DNA from: an uncultured Kineosporia sp.
Lineage (GTDB): Bacteria; Actinomycetota; Actinomycetes; Actinomycetales; Kineosporiaceae
NCBI GenBank assembly: GCA_937859855.1
Contig: CALMAR010000250.1
Span: 1-5,044 of the forward strand
Direction of reading: 5' to 3'
DNA: 5,044 nucleotides
The position numbers and the translations under genes are program-made. Below are positions 1 to 5,044 of the stretch, piece after piece; the stretch's first letter is position 1, and each line of letters starts with the position of its first letter. The notes beneath the pieces are model-generated. The model was not told the DNA's origin and made no database searches. It worked only from the letters and a program-made list of their open reading frames with translations.

Positions 1-563
1 CCCGGGCGCCGGGCCGCACTGACCGGCCGCCAGCGCAACCCGTGCCCGCGCGCCAGCAGGGCCAGAGCCAGCACGAACGGCCCGGTGCTGATCACATGCA
101 GGTGGCCGATCTGGCCCAGTCTCCAGACGGGGTAGCCGAACGCCGCCCCTGCCACGGCCGCCCCGGCCCAGTTCGCACCCAGCTGCCGGGCCAGCAGATA
201 ACCGCCGAACGAGCTCAGCGCCGAGCCGAGCAGGAAGATCAGGCTGAACGCCAGCATCGCCCGCTGAGGCCCGAACGGCCAGGCCAGCGGCCCGAATCCA
301 AGCAACGAGTCGGTGAAGGCCAAGGTGTTCTGCGCCGGATAGAAGGCGTTGGCGTCGAAGACCCCGCCCGGCGTGGCCGGCGACAACCCGTGCGCAGACC
401 AGGCCAGGGACCACAGCTCGATCAGGGGGTCGACGCCAGTGCCCGGAATCCGGTTCAGCCGGATCACTAGGGACCAGTTCATTGCCACGGTGGTCAGGGC
501 AGAGACAACGGCCGCAGCCAGTACTTCGGCGCTCACTGTGAGCCGGCTACGCACTCGTACCAT
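1..563 (-). CDS. Polytopic membrane protein, GT-C-like glycosyltransferase (N-terminal part, truncated by window edge)
   Basis: An open frame of 187 codons runs from ATG at 563 off the left edge, so the C-terminus is missing. The N-terminus is basic (Arg3, Arg5, Arg7) and is followed by a hydrophobic segment at about residues 13-34, then a long non-cytoplasmic loop, then further hydrophobic segments at about 103-125, 132-146 and 157-171. The loop carries Asp45-Pro46, an ELWSLAW stretch, NAFYP at 72-76 and TLAFTD ending at Asp85. This resembles large bacterial membrane proteins with a GT-C fold, which transfer sugars from polyprenyl-phosphate donors outside the membrane and have a key Asp in the first external loop. 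That is family knowledge; substrate and product are not visible. The divergent gene at 658 could make the lipid-linked sugar it uses. The start is uncertain: GTG at 587 is in frame and has a TAGAGT element (601-596) placed for a leaderless transcript, and no clear ribosome site precedes either start. A generic membrane protein of unknown function is the alternative. Confidence 0.75.
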   Translation of the reverse strand, partial: MVRVRSRLTVSAEVLAAAVVSALTTVAMNWSLVIRLNRIPGTGVDPLIELWSLAWSAHGLSPATPGGVFDANAFYPAQNTLAFTDSLLGFGPLAWPFGPQRAMLAFSLIFLLGSALSSFGGYLLARQLGANWAGAAVAGAAFGYPVWRLGQIGHLHVISTGPFVLALALLARGHGLRWRPVSAARRP

Positions 564-603
564 GCGTTCGGCGGCGGGAGTCACCACGAGCGCACACTCT
601 AGG

Positions 604-619
604 CCGCTCAGATGAGCGG
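604..619. promoter_or_regulatory. 16-bp inverted repeat, candidate operator between divergent glycosyltransferase genes
   Basis: CCGCTCA (604-610) and TGAGCGG (613-619) are perfect inverted 7-bp arms around a GA spacer. A second inverted repeat overlaps it: GATGAG (611-616) and CTCATC (623-628), spaced by six bases. The site lies near the middle of the 94-base gap between the divergent genes and next to possible promoter elements of both, so a dimeric regulator bound there could affect both. A regulatory role is inference. A short hairpin in a transcript is less likely because a two-base loop cannot form a stable turn without opening the stem. Confidence 0.45.
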
Positions 620-620
620 T

Positions 621-649
621 TTCTCATCCTGTCGGCGGACCGTTACCGT
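621..649 (+). promoter_or_regulatory. Candidate promoter of the GT2 gene (leaderless)
   Basis: TTCTCA (621-626) matches four of six bases of the -35 consensus, and TACCGT (644-649) fits the TANNNT form of a -10 box. The spacer is 17 bases. A start of transcription about seven bases downstream would fall at or next to the GTG at 658, and no Shine-Dalgarno sequence is visible, so a leaderless mRNA is plausible. Tandem ACCGTT copies at 639-644 and 645-650 overlap the -10 region. The call rests on pattern only. Confidence 0.4.
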
Positions 650-657
650 TCCGGTTT

Positions 658-1347
658 GTGAAAATCTCAGTTCTGATGCCGGTCTACAACGAGGAGCGCA
701 CGCTCAGCGCCGTGCTCGACCGGGTCCTCGCGCTCGAACTTCCCTGCGAGTTCGAACTCCTGGTGGTGGACGACGCCAGCACCGATGAGACGCCGGCCAT
801 TCTGGAGGGTTATTCGCATCCAGCCCTGCAAGTGCTGAGGCACGAACAGAACCAGGGCAAGGGCGCGGCGATCCGGACCGCGGCGGCGCACGCCACCGGG
901 GACTACGTCATCCCCTGCGATGCCGATCTCGAGTACCACCCGGAAGAGATCGCCGATCTGCTGGTTCCGGTGCTGCAGAAGGAATCCGACGTCGTGTTCG
1001 GCACCCGGCGCTTCTCGGGTCACTCGGCCTACTCGTTCTGGTACGTGGTCGGCAACCACGCGATCACCTTGGCCGCCAACATTCTGTTCAACGCTTACAT
1101 CCGGGACCTGGAGACCTGCTTCAAGCTGATGCCGGTCGGGCTGTACCGGGACCTCGACATCCGTTCGAACGGGTTCGGCATGGAGGCGGAGATCACCGGC
1201 AAGCTGCTGCACCGGGGTATCCGTCCCTACGAGGTGCCGATCAGCTACCGGGCCCGTACCCGGTCCCAGGGCAAGAAGATCACCTGGAAGGACGGCGTCG
1301 AGGCGATCTTCATCCTGGCCCGGATCCGGGCCGGGCGCAGGGACTAG
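658..1347 (+). CDS. Family 2 glycosyltransferase, polyprenyl-phosphate hexose synthase (DPM1-like)
   Basis: This 229-residue soluble protein has the GT-A fold pattern of dolichol/polyprenyl-phosphate mannosyl- or glucosyltransferases, which move a hexose from a nucleotide sugar onto a polyprenyl phosphate at the inner face of the membrane. Visible motifs in order: SVLMPVYNEE at 4-13, VVDDASTDET at 36-45, NQGKGAAIR at 65-73, the metal-binding DAD at 88-90 followed by EYHPEE, VVFGTRRF at 112-119, DLETCFK at 150-156, GFGMEAEIT at 172-180, and the YRARTRSQGKKITWKDG tail at 197-213. There is no C-terminal membrane segment, so it is the short DPM1 type and not the GtrB type with membrane anchors. 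Length is typical for a catalytic domain alone. The GTG at 658 is chosen because it directly precedes the first beta strand; the next in-frame start, ATG at 676, would remove it. It is divergent from the membrane glycosyltransferase-like gene, which may use its product. The sugar (mannose or glucose) cannot be told from the sequence. Confidence 0.9.
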   Translation: MKISVLMPVYNEERTLSAVLDRVLALELPCEFELLVVDDASTDETPAILEGYSHPALQVLRHEQNQGKGAAIRTAAAHATGDYVIPCDADLEYHPEEIADLLVPVLQKESDVVFGTRRFSGHSAYSFWYVVGNHAITLAANILFNAYIRDLETCFKLMPVGLYRDLDIRSNGFGMEAEITGKLLHRGIRPYEVPISYRARTRSQGKKITWKDGVEAIFILARIRAGRRD

Positions 1348-1357
1348 GCGAACGCAC

Positions 1358-1401
1358 GCGTCAGCCACATCCGGGCCGGCCACATCAAGGCGTCAGCCAC
1401 A
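1358..1401. repeat. Direct repeats in the MarR upstream region
   Basis: The 12-mer GCGTCAGCCACA occurs at 1358-1369 and again at 1390-1401, 32 bases apart start to start, which is about three helical turns. A third GCCACA lies between them at 1379-1384, and GCCACATC occurs twice (1364-1371 and 1379-1386). GGCCGGCC at 1374-1381 is a perfect 8-bp palindrome. The 80-base gap between the GT2 stop and the MarR start contains no convincing intrinsic terminator. The repeats may be binding sites on one face of the DNA; this is inference. Confidence 0.45.
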
Positions 1402-1402
1402 G

Positions 1403-1413
1403 CAATCTGATTG
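1403..1413. promoter_or_regulatory. CAATC-T-GATTG palindrome, candidate MarR autoregulatory operator
   Basis: Perfect 5-bp inverted arms flank a single central T, ending 14 bases before the GTG start of the MarR gene at 1428. MarR-family proteins commonly repress their own genes by binding short AT-rich palindromes near the promoter. The position fits that, but the site is shorter than the usual 16-20 bp operator. TAAGCT (1419-1424) is a possible -10 box just downstream, which would place transcription start at about 1431, the second GTG. Confidence 0.35.
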
Positions 1414-1427
1414 ACGAGTAAGCTCGG

Positions 1428-1955
1428 GTGGTGGAGCAAACCCGGTGGCTGGACCAGCGCGAACAGCGTGCTTGGCGTGCCTTCCTGGCCATGACCCACC
1501 TGCTGGCCGCCCAACTCGACCGTGAACTGCAGCGTGATTCGTCATTGCCGCACGCCTACTACGAGATTCTGGTCCGGTTGTCCGAAGCGCCGGGCCGTTC
1601 GTTGCGGATGAGTGAGCTGGCCTCGGCGTCCGAGTCGTCCAGGTCACGGCTCTCGCACGCGATCTCGCGGCTGACCCAGACCGGATGGGTACGCCGGGAA
1701 GAATGCGCGACCGATCGGCGGGGCGCTTTCGCGGTCCTCACCGATGAGGGTTTCGCCGCCCTGGAGGCAGCCGCCCCGGGACACGTCGAGGGGGTGCGCC
1801 GGCACCTGTTCGACCGGCTCAGCGCCGCCCAGGTGGATCAGCTGGACTCGATCTGCACATCCGTGCTGCAGGGGCTGCGGGCCGATAGCTCGGCGGACTG
1901 GTGCGCCCCGGACCTCTCCCTGCCGGGCGAGTCCCTGGGCCGCCAGGCCAGCTGA
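1428..1955 (+). CDS. MarR-family transcriptional regulator
   Basis: This 175-residue protein has the layout of a MarR-type winged-helix dimeric regulator. An N-terminal dimerisation helix (about 9-35) leads to YYEILVRLSEAPGRSLRMSELA at 44-65, the recognition-helix region SSRSRLSHAISRLTQTGWV at 70-88, and the beta wing with the family-typical DRRG at 96-99 followed by AFAVLTDEG. C-terminal helices at about 109-155 complete the dimer interface. Cys93 sits just before the wing; some MarR proteins sense oxidants through cysteines, but no sensing role is established here. MarR proteins usually bind small aromatic or other ligands and then release DNA; the ligand is unknown. Two GTG codons in a row (1428 and 1431) are both possible starts. 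Only a weak GAG (1416-1418) precedes them, and the second would suit a leaderless mRNA. It lies 80 bases after the GT2 gene on the same strand, and converges with the methyltransferase gene. Target genes are not evident; autoregulation is plausible. Confidence 0.9.
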   Translation: MVEQTRWLDQREQRAWRAFLAMTHLLAAQLDRELQRDSSLPHAYYEILVRLSEAPGRSLRMSELASASESSRSRLSHAISRLTQTGWVRREECATDRRGAFAVLTDEGFAALEAAAPGHVEGVRRHLFDRLSAAQVDQLDSICTSVLQGLRADSSADWCAPDLSLPGESLGRQAS

Positions 1956-1974
1956 TCTGACCCAGGAGATCAGC
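1951..1974. terminator. Hairpin at the convergent MarR / methyltransferase junction, possible bidirectional terminator
   Basis: GCTGATCT (1951-1958) and AGATCAGC (1967-1974) form a perfect 8-bp stem around the eight-base loop GACCCAGG. The stem contains the TGA of the MarR gene (1953-1955) on one arm and the TGA of the methyltransferase gene (1970-1972, minus strand) on the other. Only 14 bases separate the two coding ends. No T-tract follows on either strand, so it is not a classic intrinsic terminator, but U-tract-less hairpins are often proposed for high-GC actinobacteria. Confidence 0.5.
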
Positions 1975-2779
1975 GCAGTGCCCACAGCGCGACCGCGGCT
2001 GCCGCGGCCACGTTGAGCGAGTCCACTCCCCCGGTCATCGGGATGGACACGCAGACATCGCACTGTTCGATCGTTTCCTTGCTCAAGCCGGTCCCCTCGG
2101 TGCCGAGGACCAGCGCCACCCGGGCCGGCGCCTGTTGGGCGAATTCGTCCAGAGGAGTGGCGTCCGGAGCCAGGGTGAGGGCGGCCACCACGAAGCCGGC
2201 CTGCCGGAGCAGAGAAGTTCCGGCTGGCCAGGGCTCGATGCGCCCCCAGGGCACCTGGAAGATGGTGCCCATCGACACTCGCACGGCGCGGCGATAGAGC
2301 GGGTCAGCGCAGCGGGGGGTGACCAGCACAGCGCCGGCGCCCAGCCCAGCCACCGACCGGACGATCGCGCCCACGTTGGTGTGATCGACGATGTCCTCGA
2401 GGACGACGAGCCGGGCTGGTCCCTTCAGCAGAACCGGCAGCGGAACCGGGGCCGGGCGGTGCATCGAGGCCAGCGCCCCCCGGTGCACATGGAAGCCGGT
2501 CAGGGCCTCGATCACCTCCGGCTGCCCGGTGTACACCGGAGCGCCCAGGATCCCGAACCGCGTGACCAGGTCCGCCATCGGCTCCAGCCAGCGCGGCGAC
2601 AGCAGCAGCGACCGGGGCCGATGCCCAGCCTCCAGGGCCCGGCGGATCACCTTCTCCCCCTCGGCCATGTACAGCCCGGCGACGGGTTCGCGCCGGCTGC
2701 GCCGGGCGACGTCGGTCAGGCCGAGGTAGTCGGCCAGCCGCGGATCAGCGGGATCGCTGACCACCACCGGCTCCAGCAC
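1970..2779 (-). CDS. SpoU/TrmH-family RNA 2'-O-ribose methyltransferase
   Basis: This 269-residue protein is a SPOUT-class enzyme that would transfer a methyl group from S-adenosylmethionine to a ribose 2'-OH of tRNA or rRNA. The N-terminal part (about 15-110) resembles the RNA-binding substrate domain, with the frequent YMAEGEKVIRRALEAG at 37-52. The catalytic trefoil-knot domain follows: motif 1 LEDIVDHTNVGAIVRS at 127-142 with Asn135 and Arg141, motif 2 LVLGTEGTGLS at 223-233 with Glu228, and motif 3 IPMTGGVDSLNVAAA at 246-260 with Ser254 and Asn256. All key residues are present, so it should be active. The GTG start at 2779 lies 10 bases after the photolyase stop on the same strand, with only a weak TTAGG upstream, so it is probably co-transcribed and perhaps translationally coupled. 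Thiostrepton-resistance methyltransferases have a similar length and fold, but nothing here points to a drug-resistance role. The modified nucleotide cannot be predicted. Confidence 0.92.
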   Translation of the reverse strand: MLEPVVVSDPADPRLADYLGLTDVARRSRREPVAGLYMAEGEKVIRRALEAGHRPRSLLLSPRWLEPMADLVTRFGILGAPVYTGQPEVIEALTGFHVHRGALASMHRPAPVPLPVLLKGPARLVVLEDIVDHTNVGAIVRSVAGLGAGAVLVTPRCADPLYRRAVRVSMGTIFQVPWGRIEPWPAGTSLLRQAGFVVAALTLAPDATPLDEFAQQAPARVALVLGTEGTGLSKETIEQCDVCVSIPMTGGVDSLNVAAAAAVALWALR

Positions 2780-2789
2780 AGGGTTCAGC

Positions 2790-4331
2790 CTAAGGTGCGG
2801 CCGAGCCGCGGCGGCGCTCCTGCGCCACCACCTGATCCAGGTCGGACAGCCGGGCCAGCCCGTTCATCGGCTGGCGCATCCGGTGATTGTTGCCGAAGGC
2901 CGGGGCGTTGCGGGCCAGGAAGGCCCAGTAACCGGCCGTGAACGGGCAGGCCCGGTACCCCAGCCGCGGCTTGGGGTCGTAGCGGCAGCCACGGCAATGA
3001 TCGCTCATCCGATTGATGTAGGCGCCGCCCGCCGCATAAGGCTTGGTCATCATCGCGCCGCCGTCCGCGTGCAGCGCCATCCCGACCACGTTCGGCACCA
3101 TCACCCAGTCGTAGCCGTCCACGAAGGCGCGATGGAACCAGTCGGTCATCGCCTCAACGTCGTAGCCGCGCTGAAGGGCCCAGTTGCCCAGCACCATCAG
3201 CCGCTGGATGTGATGGGCCCAGCCGTCCTCGCGGACACTGGCCAGCGCATCGGCCAGGCATCGCGCCTGCACTTCACCATCGGCATCCAGATCGGAGAAC
3301 CACTGCGGCAGAGCGGTTCTCGCGTTCAAGCCGTTGCGGTGCCGGTATTCTTCCCCGAAGTACCAGTAGGTGTGCCAGACGTATTCGCGCCAGCCCACCA
3401 CCTGCCGGACGAAGCCCTCGGTACTGGCCAGCCGGGCATGGCCCTGGTGATAGGCCCGGACCGCACGCTCAGCCACCTCGACCGGGTCGAGCAGGCCCAG
3501 ATTCAGCGGCGCCGACAGCAGTGAATGCGCCATCCAGCGATCGCCGCTCAGGATGGCGTCCTCGTGCGGGCCGAACCCGTCGAGGCGGGTGGTGGCGAAA
3601 TGCTCCAGAGCCGACAGCGCCTCGGCCCGGGTCACCGCGAACCGGCGGGGACCGTCCTCGCCGATGAACTCGACGCCGTCCTGCTCCCAACGATCCAGGT
3701 CGTGGCGGACCCGGTCGTCGATCTCGTCCTCCTCCGGCCACCACGGCGGCTCGATGCCGGTGGCCTGCTGCAGGGAGGCGGCCCGGGGCGGCGGCTCACG
3801 ATTGTCGTGGTCGTAGTTCCACTGGCCGCCCTCGGGTTCGCCCTGGGCGGTGACCAGCAGGTCGTGATGACGCCGGACCTCGCGATAGAAGTCCTCCATC
3901 AGCAGCCGCTTGCCCCGGCGCTGATCGGCCCATCCCGCGAACTGCCGCTGCGACACGGCCCAGCCGCGCGCCGGTTCCACCCTGAGCTGCCCGTCGTCCG
4001 CTAGCGCGCCGACCAACCGCCGGGCCGCCCAGGTGGTGGGTGCGCAGACAGAAAGCTCCTCGCGGCGCCGGCCGCTCCGGTAAACGTCGAGCCCTTCGCC
4101 ATAGGTGCCGGCCGCGACGCTCACGGCTTGGTCCCCGAGTTCGGCGGCCCGATGCCGCAGCCCGCTCAGCACCAGATGGGCCTTGCGGCGGTGGAAGGCC
4201 CGGCGCCGGAACACGGCGCCGGACTCGATCAGCAGGGCGGGCTGCTCATCGTCGTCCAGAAAGTGTGGTCCCAGCTGATCGGCGAACAGCCAGCGCCGTT
4301 GCGAAGGCTGGCCACTGCGGGTGTTCGCCAC
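2790..4331 (-). CDS. Iron-sulfur bacterial photolyase/cryptochrome (FeS-BCP, PhrB-like, probable (6-4) photolyase)
   Basis: This 513-residue protein belongs to the prokaryotic photolyase-related family that binds FAD, a [4Fe-4S] cluster and, in studied members, a lumazine antenna. Such enzymes use blue light to repair (6-4) photoproducts in DNA, or act as cryptochromes. The N-terminus (about 12-140) is the alpha/beta antenna domain starting at RRWLFADQLGPHF. The helical FAD domain includes GDRWMAHSLLSAPLNLGLLD at 263-282, FVRQVVGWREYVWHTYW at 307-323 and AHHIQRLMVLGNWALQRG at 372-389, with His373-His374 placed as the lesion-site histidines. Cys358, Cys446, Cys449 and Cys462 have the 88-3-13 spacing I recall for the cluster ligands of Agrobacterium PhrB, whose length (about 507) is also close. 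The GTG at 4331 is the only reasonable start before the conserved N-terminus; GGTGA lies four bases upstream, which is short. The gene leads a likely two-gene transcript with the methyltransferase and is divergent from the secreted coiled-coil gene. Lesion specificity is inferred from the family. Confidence 0.93.
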   Translation of the reverse strand: MANTRSGQPSQRRWLFADQLGPHFLDDDEQPALLIESGAVFRRRAFHRRKAHLVLSGLRHRAAELGDQAVSVAAGTYGEGLDVYRSGRRREELSVCAPTTWAARRLVGALADDGQLRVEPARGWAVSQRQFAGWADQRRGKRLLMEDFYREVRRHHDLLVTAQGEPEGGQWNYDHDNREPPPRAASLQQATGIEPPWWPEEDEIDDRVRHDLDRWEQDGVEFIGEDGPRRFAVTRAEALSALEHFATTRLDGFGPHEDAILSGDRWMAHSLLSAPLNLGLLDPVEVAERAVRAYHQGHARLASTEGFVRQVVGWREYVWHTYWYFGEEYRHRNGLNARTALPQWFSDLDADGEVQARCLADALASVREDGWAHHIQRLMVLGNWALQRGYDVEAMTDWFHRAFVDGYDWVMVPNVVGMALHADGGAMMTKPYAAGGAYINRMSDHCRGCRYDPKPRLGYRACPFTAGYWAFLARNAPAFGNNHRMRQPMNGLARLSDLDQVVAQERRRGSAAP

Positions 4332-4402
4332 CGGTTCACCATGCCAGGTGATCCAGCGTCTGGCAGGTCAAGCGTCCCGCCGGGCGGTCCGATATCCGCA
4401 GG
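4332..4402. promoter_or_regulatory. Divergent control region with two overlapping inverted repeats
   Basis: The 71-base gap between the photolyase and the secreted-protein gene holds GGTTCACC (4333-4340) and GGTGATCC (4347-4354), an inverted repeat with one mismatch, and a perfect inverted pair TGCCAG (4342-4347) / CTGGCA (4360-4365). On the minus strand TTGACC (4371-4366) could be a -35 element for the photolyase, but only a poor -10 (TGGCAT, 4346-4341, spacer 19) follows. On the plus strand GATATC (4391-4396) lies about where a -10 box of a leaderless transcript from GTG 4403 would be. Regulation of the photolyase by light or DNA damage would have to act here; no named operator is recognised. 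Confidence 0.4.
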
Positions 4403-5044
4403 GTGGGTCGTCACCCGAACCGACTCGTCCGATTCGCCGCACTCGGTCCGGTCCTTCTCAGTCTGATTCTGCTCGGTCTGGTGCTGGCTCCGGCCGGACA
4501 GGCGCAGACGGCCCCCTCCATTCACCAGGTGCAGGCCGCGCAGCGGCAGGCCAAGGCGCAAGCTCGCGCAGCCGCCGCGCAGGTGGACGCCCTGCTCGGC
4601 CGCTACAACCGGGCATCGGCACAGGTCACCCAGGGGGTGAGCGATCTCACCGGAGCCTTCGCCAGCGCCGCCAGCGCGGACGTCACCGGGGTCGAAGCGG
4701 CTCACCAGCGGGAACAGGTTCAGGCTCGCCAGCAGCGCCAGATCCTGGACGTCTATGCCTCCGGGGGGACGGCGACGGTGGTGGCGTCAGTGCTGGGCGC
4801 TGGCTCCCCGGACGACGCCCTGTGGCGGGCCTCCACTGCGACCCGGATCATGAGCTCGGTGCTGGCGGACACCCGGACCGCGGTGCAGCAGAAGTCGGAC
4901 GCCGCCGCCGTGGCCAGTCGTCGCGCCGCGGCTGCGGACGCGGCCACCCGGCAACAGGCCGCCGCCCTGGACATGCTGCAGCAACGTCAGCGCACGGCGG
5001 CCGCCGCGCTCGATCAGGCTGAGCGCACCCTCGCTGCGCTCAGC
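4403..5044 (+). CDS. Secreted Ala/Gln-rich coiled-coil protein, probable N-terminus of a cell-wall hydrolase (truncated by window edge)
   Basis: The frame opens at GTG 4403 and stays open for 214 codons to the window end. Residues 1-35 are a good Sec signal peptide: basic start MGRHPNRLVR, hydrophobic core at about 11-29 and a PAGQAQ cleavage region, with likely cleavage after residue 35. The mature part is rich in Ala, Gln, Arg and Val with long helices at about 40-118 and 143-214, typical of parallel or antiparallel coiled coils. Between them lies LDVYASGGTATVVASVLGAG at 115-134 followed by SPDDALWRAS. This resembles the segment between the coiled-coil halves in actinobacterial NlpC/P60 endopeptidases (RipA-like) and related peptidoglycan hydrolases, where the coiled coil holds or targets the catalytic domain. 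No catalytic domain is in view, so the hydrolase call is inference. GTG 4403 is the only start after the in-frame stop at 4349-4351 that keeps the signal peptide; no separate ribosome site is clear (AGG directly abuts the GTG). Confidence 0.8.
   Translation, partial: MGRHPNRLVRFAALGPVLLSLILLGLVLAPAGQAQTAPSIHQVQAAQRQAKAQARAAAAQVDALLGRYNRASAQVTQGVSDLTGAFASAASADVTGVEAAHQREQVQARQQRQILDVYASGGTATVVASVLGAGSPDDALWRASTATRIMSSVLADTRTAVQQKSDAAAVASRRAAAADAATRQQAAALDMLQQRQRTAAAALDQAERTLAALS

Noticed and set aside
42..615. Plus-strand open frames across the left end (42-470 and 349-615)
   Set aside because: Their translations are Arg/Pro/Gln-rich with no domain, and they lie opposite the minus-strand membrane protein that has clear hydrophobic segments and motifs. 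They are GC-driven shadows.
667..1383. Long minus-strand frame of 238 codons opposite the GT2 gene
   Set aside because: Composition is that of an antisense shadow and no motif is seen, while the plus strand has every GT2 motif.
1411..1416. TTGACG as a -35 box for the MarR gene
   Set aside because: It matches the consensus well but a -10 at normal spacing would fall inside the coding sequence, and none is there.
1970..2779. Thiostrepton-resistance (TsnR-type) methyltransferase
   Set aside because: Similar length and fold only; the context holds no antibiotic biosynthesis genes, and general housekeeping SpoU enzymes of this form are widespread in actinobacteria.
2135..4004. Several plus-strand frames of 87-268 codons opposite the methyltransferase and photolyase
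   Set aside because: They lack recognisable domains and lie opposite two genes with full sets of conserved motifs.
1428..4331. MarR protein as the dedicated regulator of the photolyase operon
   Set aside because: The genes converge and their control regions are nearly 3 kb apart; the palindrome at 1403-1413 does not recur in the 4332-4402 region.
4321..5022. Plus-strand frame of 233 codons overlapping the secreted coiled-coil gene
   Set aside because: It is Arg/Gly/Ser-rich without signal peptide or domain; the frame starting at 4403 has a proper signal peptide and coiled-coil helices and stays open to the edge.

Overview
The window is GC-rich throughout and uses GTG starts freely: four of the six genes start at GTG and only the first has a possible ATG. 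Together with the protein families this suggests a high-GC Gram-positive (Actinomycetota) chromosome. The exact genus cannot be read from the sequence. Nothing looks like a mobile element, CRISPR array, tRNA or rRNA. The genes are close-packed and intergenic gaps are short (10 to 94 bases).

Layout: (1) positions 1-563, minus strand, N-terminal part of a polytopic membrane protein resembling GT-C-fold lipid-linked-sugar glycosyltransferases, cut by the window edge. (2) A 94-base divergent intergenic region with two overlapping inverted repeats and a plausible promoter for a leaderless transcript. (3) 658-1347, plus strand, a soluble family-2 glycosyltransferase of the polyprenyl-phosphate hexose (DPM1-like) type. 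(4) 1428-1955, plus strand, a MarR-family regulator with direct repeats and a small palindrome just upstream. (5) An 8-bp-stem hairpin at 1951-1974 that contains both stop codons of the converging MarR and methyltransferase genes. (6) 1970-2779, minus strand, a SpoU/TrmH-family RNA 2'-O-ribose methyltransferase. (7) 2790-4331, minus strand, a prokaryotic iron-sulfur photolyase/cryptochrome (FeS-BCP, PhrB-like) upstream of the methyltransferase by 10 bases, so the two probably share a transcript. (8) A 71-base divergent region with inverted repeats. (9) 4403 to the window end, plus strand, a secreted Ala/Gln-rich coiled-coil protein whose C-terminal part is missing; its N-terminus resembles the coiled-coil domains that precede NlpC/P60 or similar cell-wall hydrolase domains.

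Together the first two genes plausibly form a donor-making and donor-using pair for extracytoplasmic glycosylation. The photolyase/methyltransferase pair couples light-driven DNA repair with RNA modification only by position; no functional link is shown. I do not see a clearly undescribed multi-gene system here. The most informative points are the complete [4Fe-4S] cysteine set of the photolyase, an apparent change at one of its expected electron-transfer tryptophans, and the symmetric sites in three control regions.
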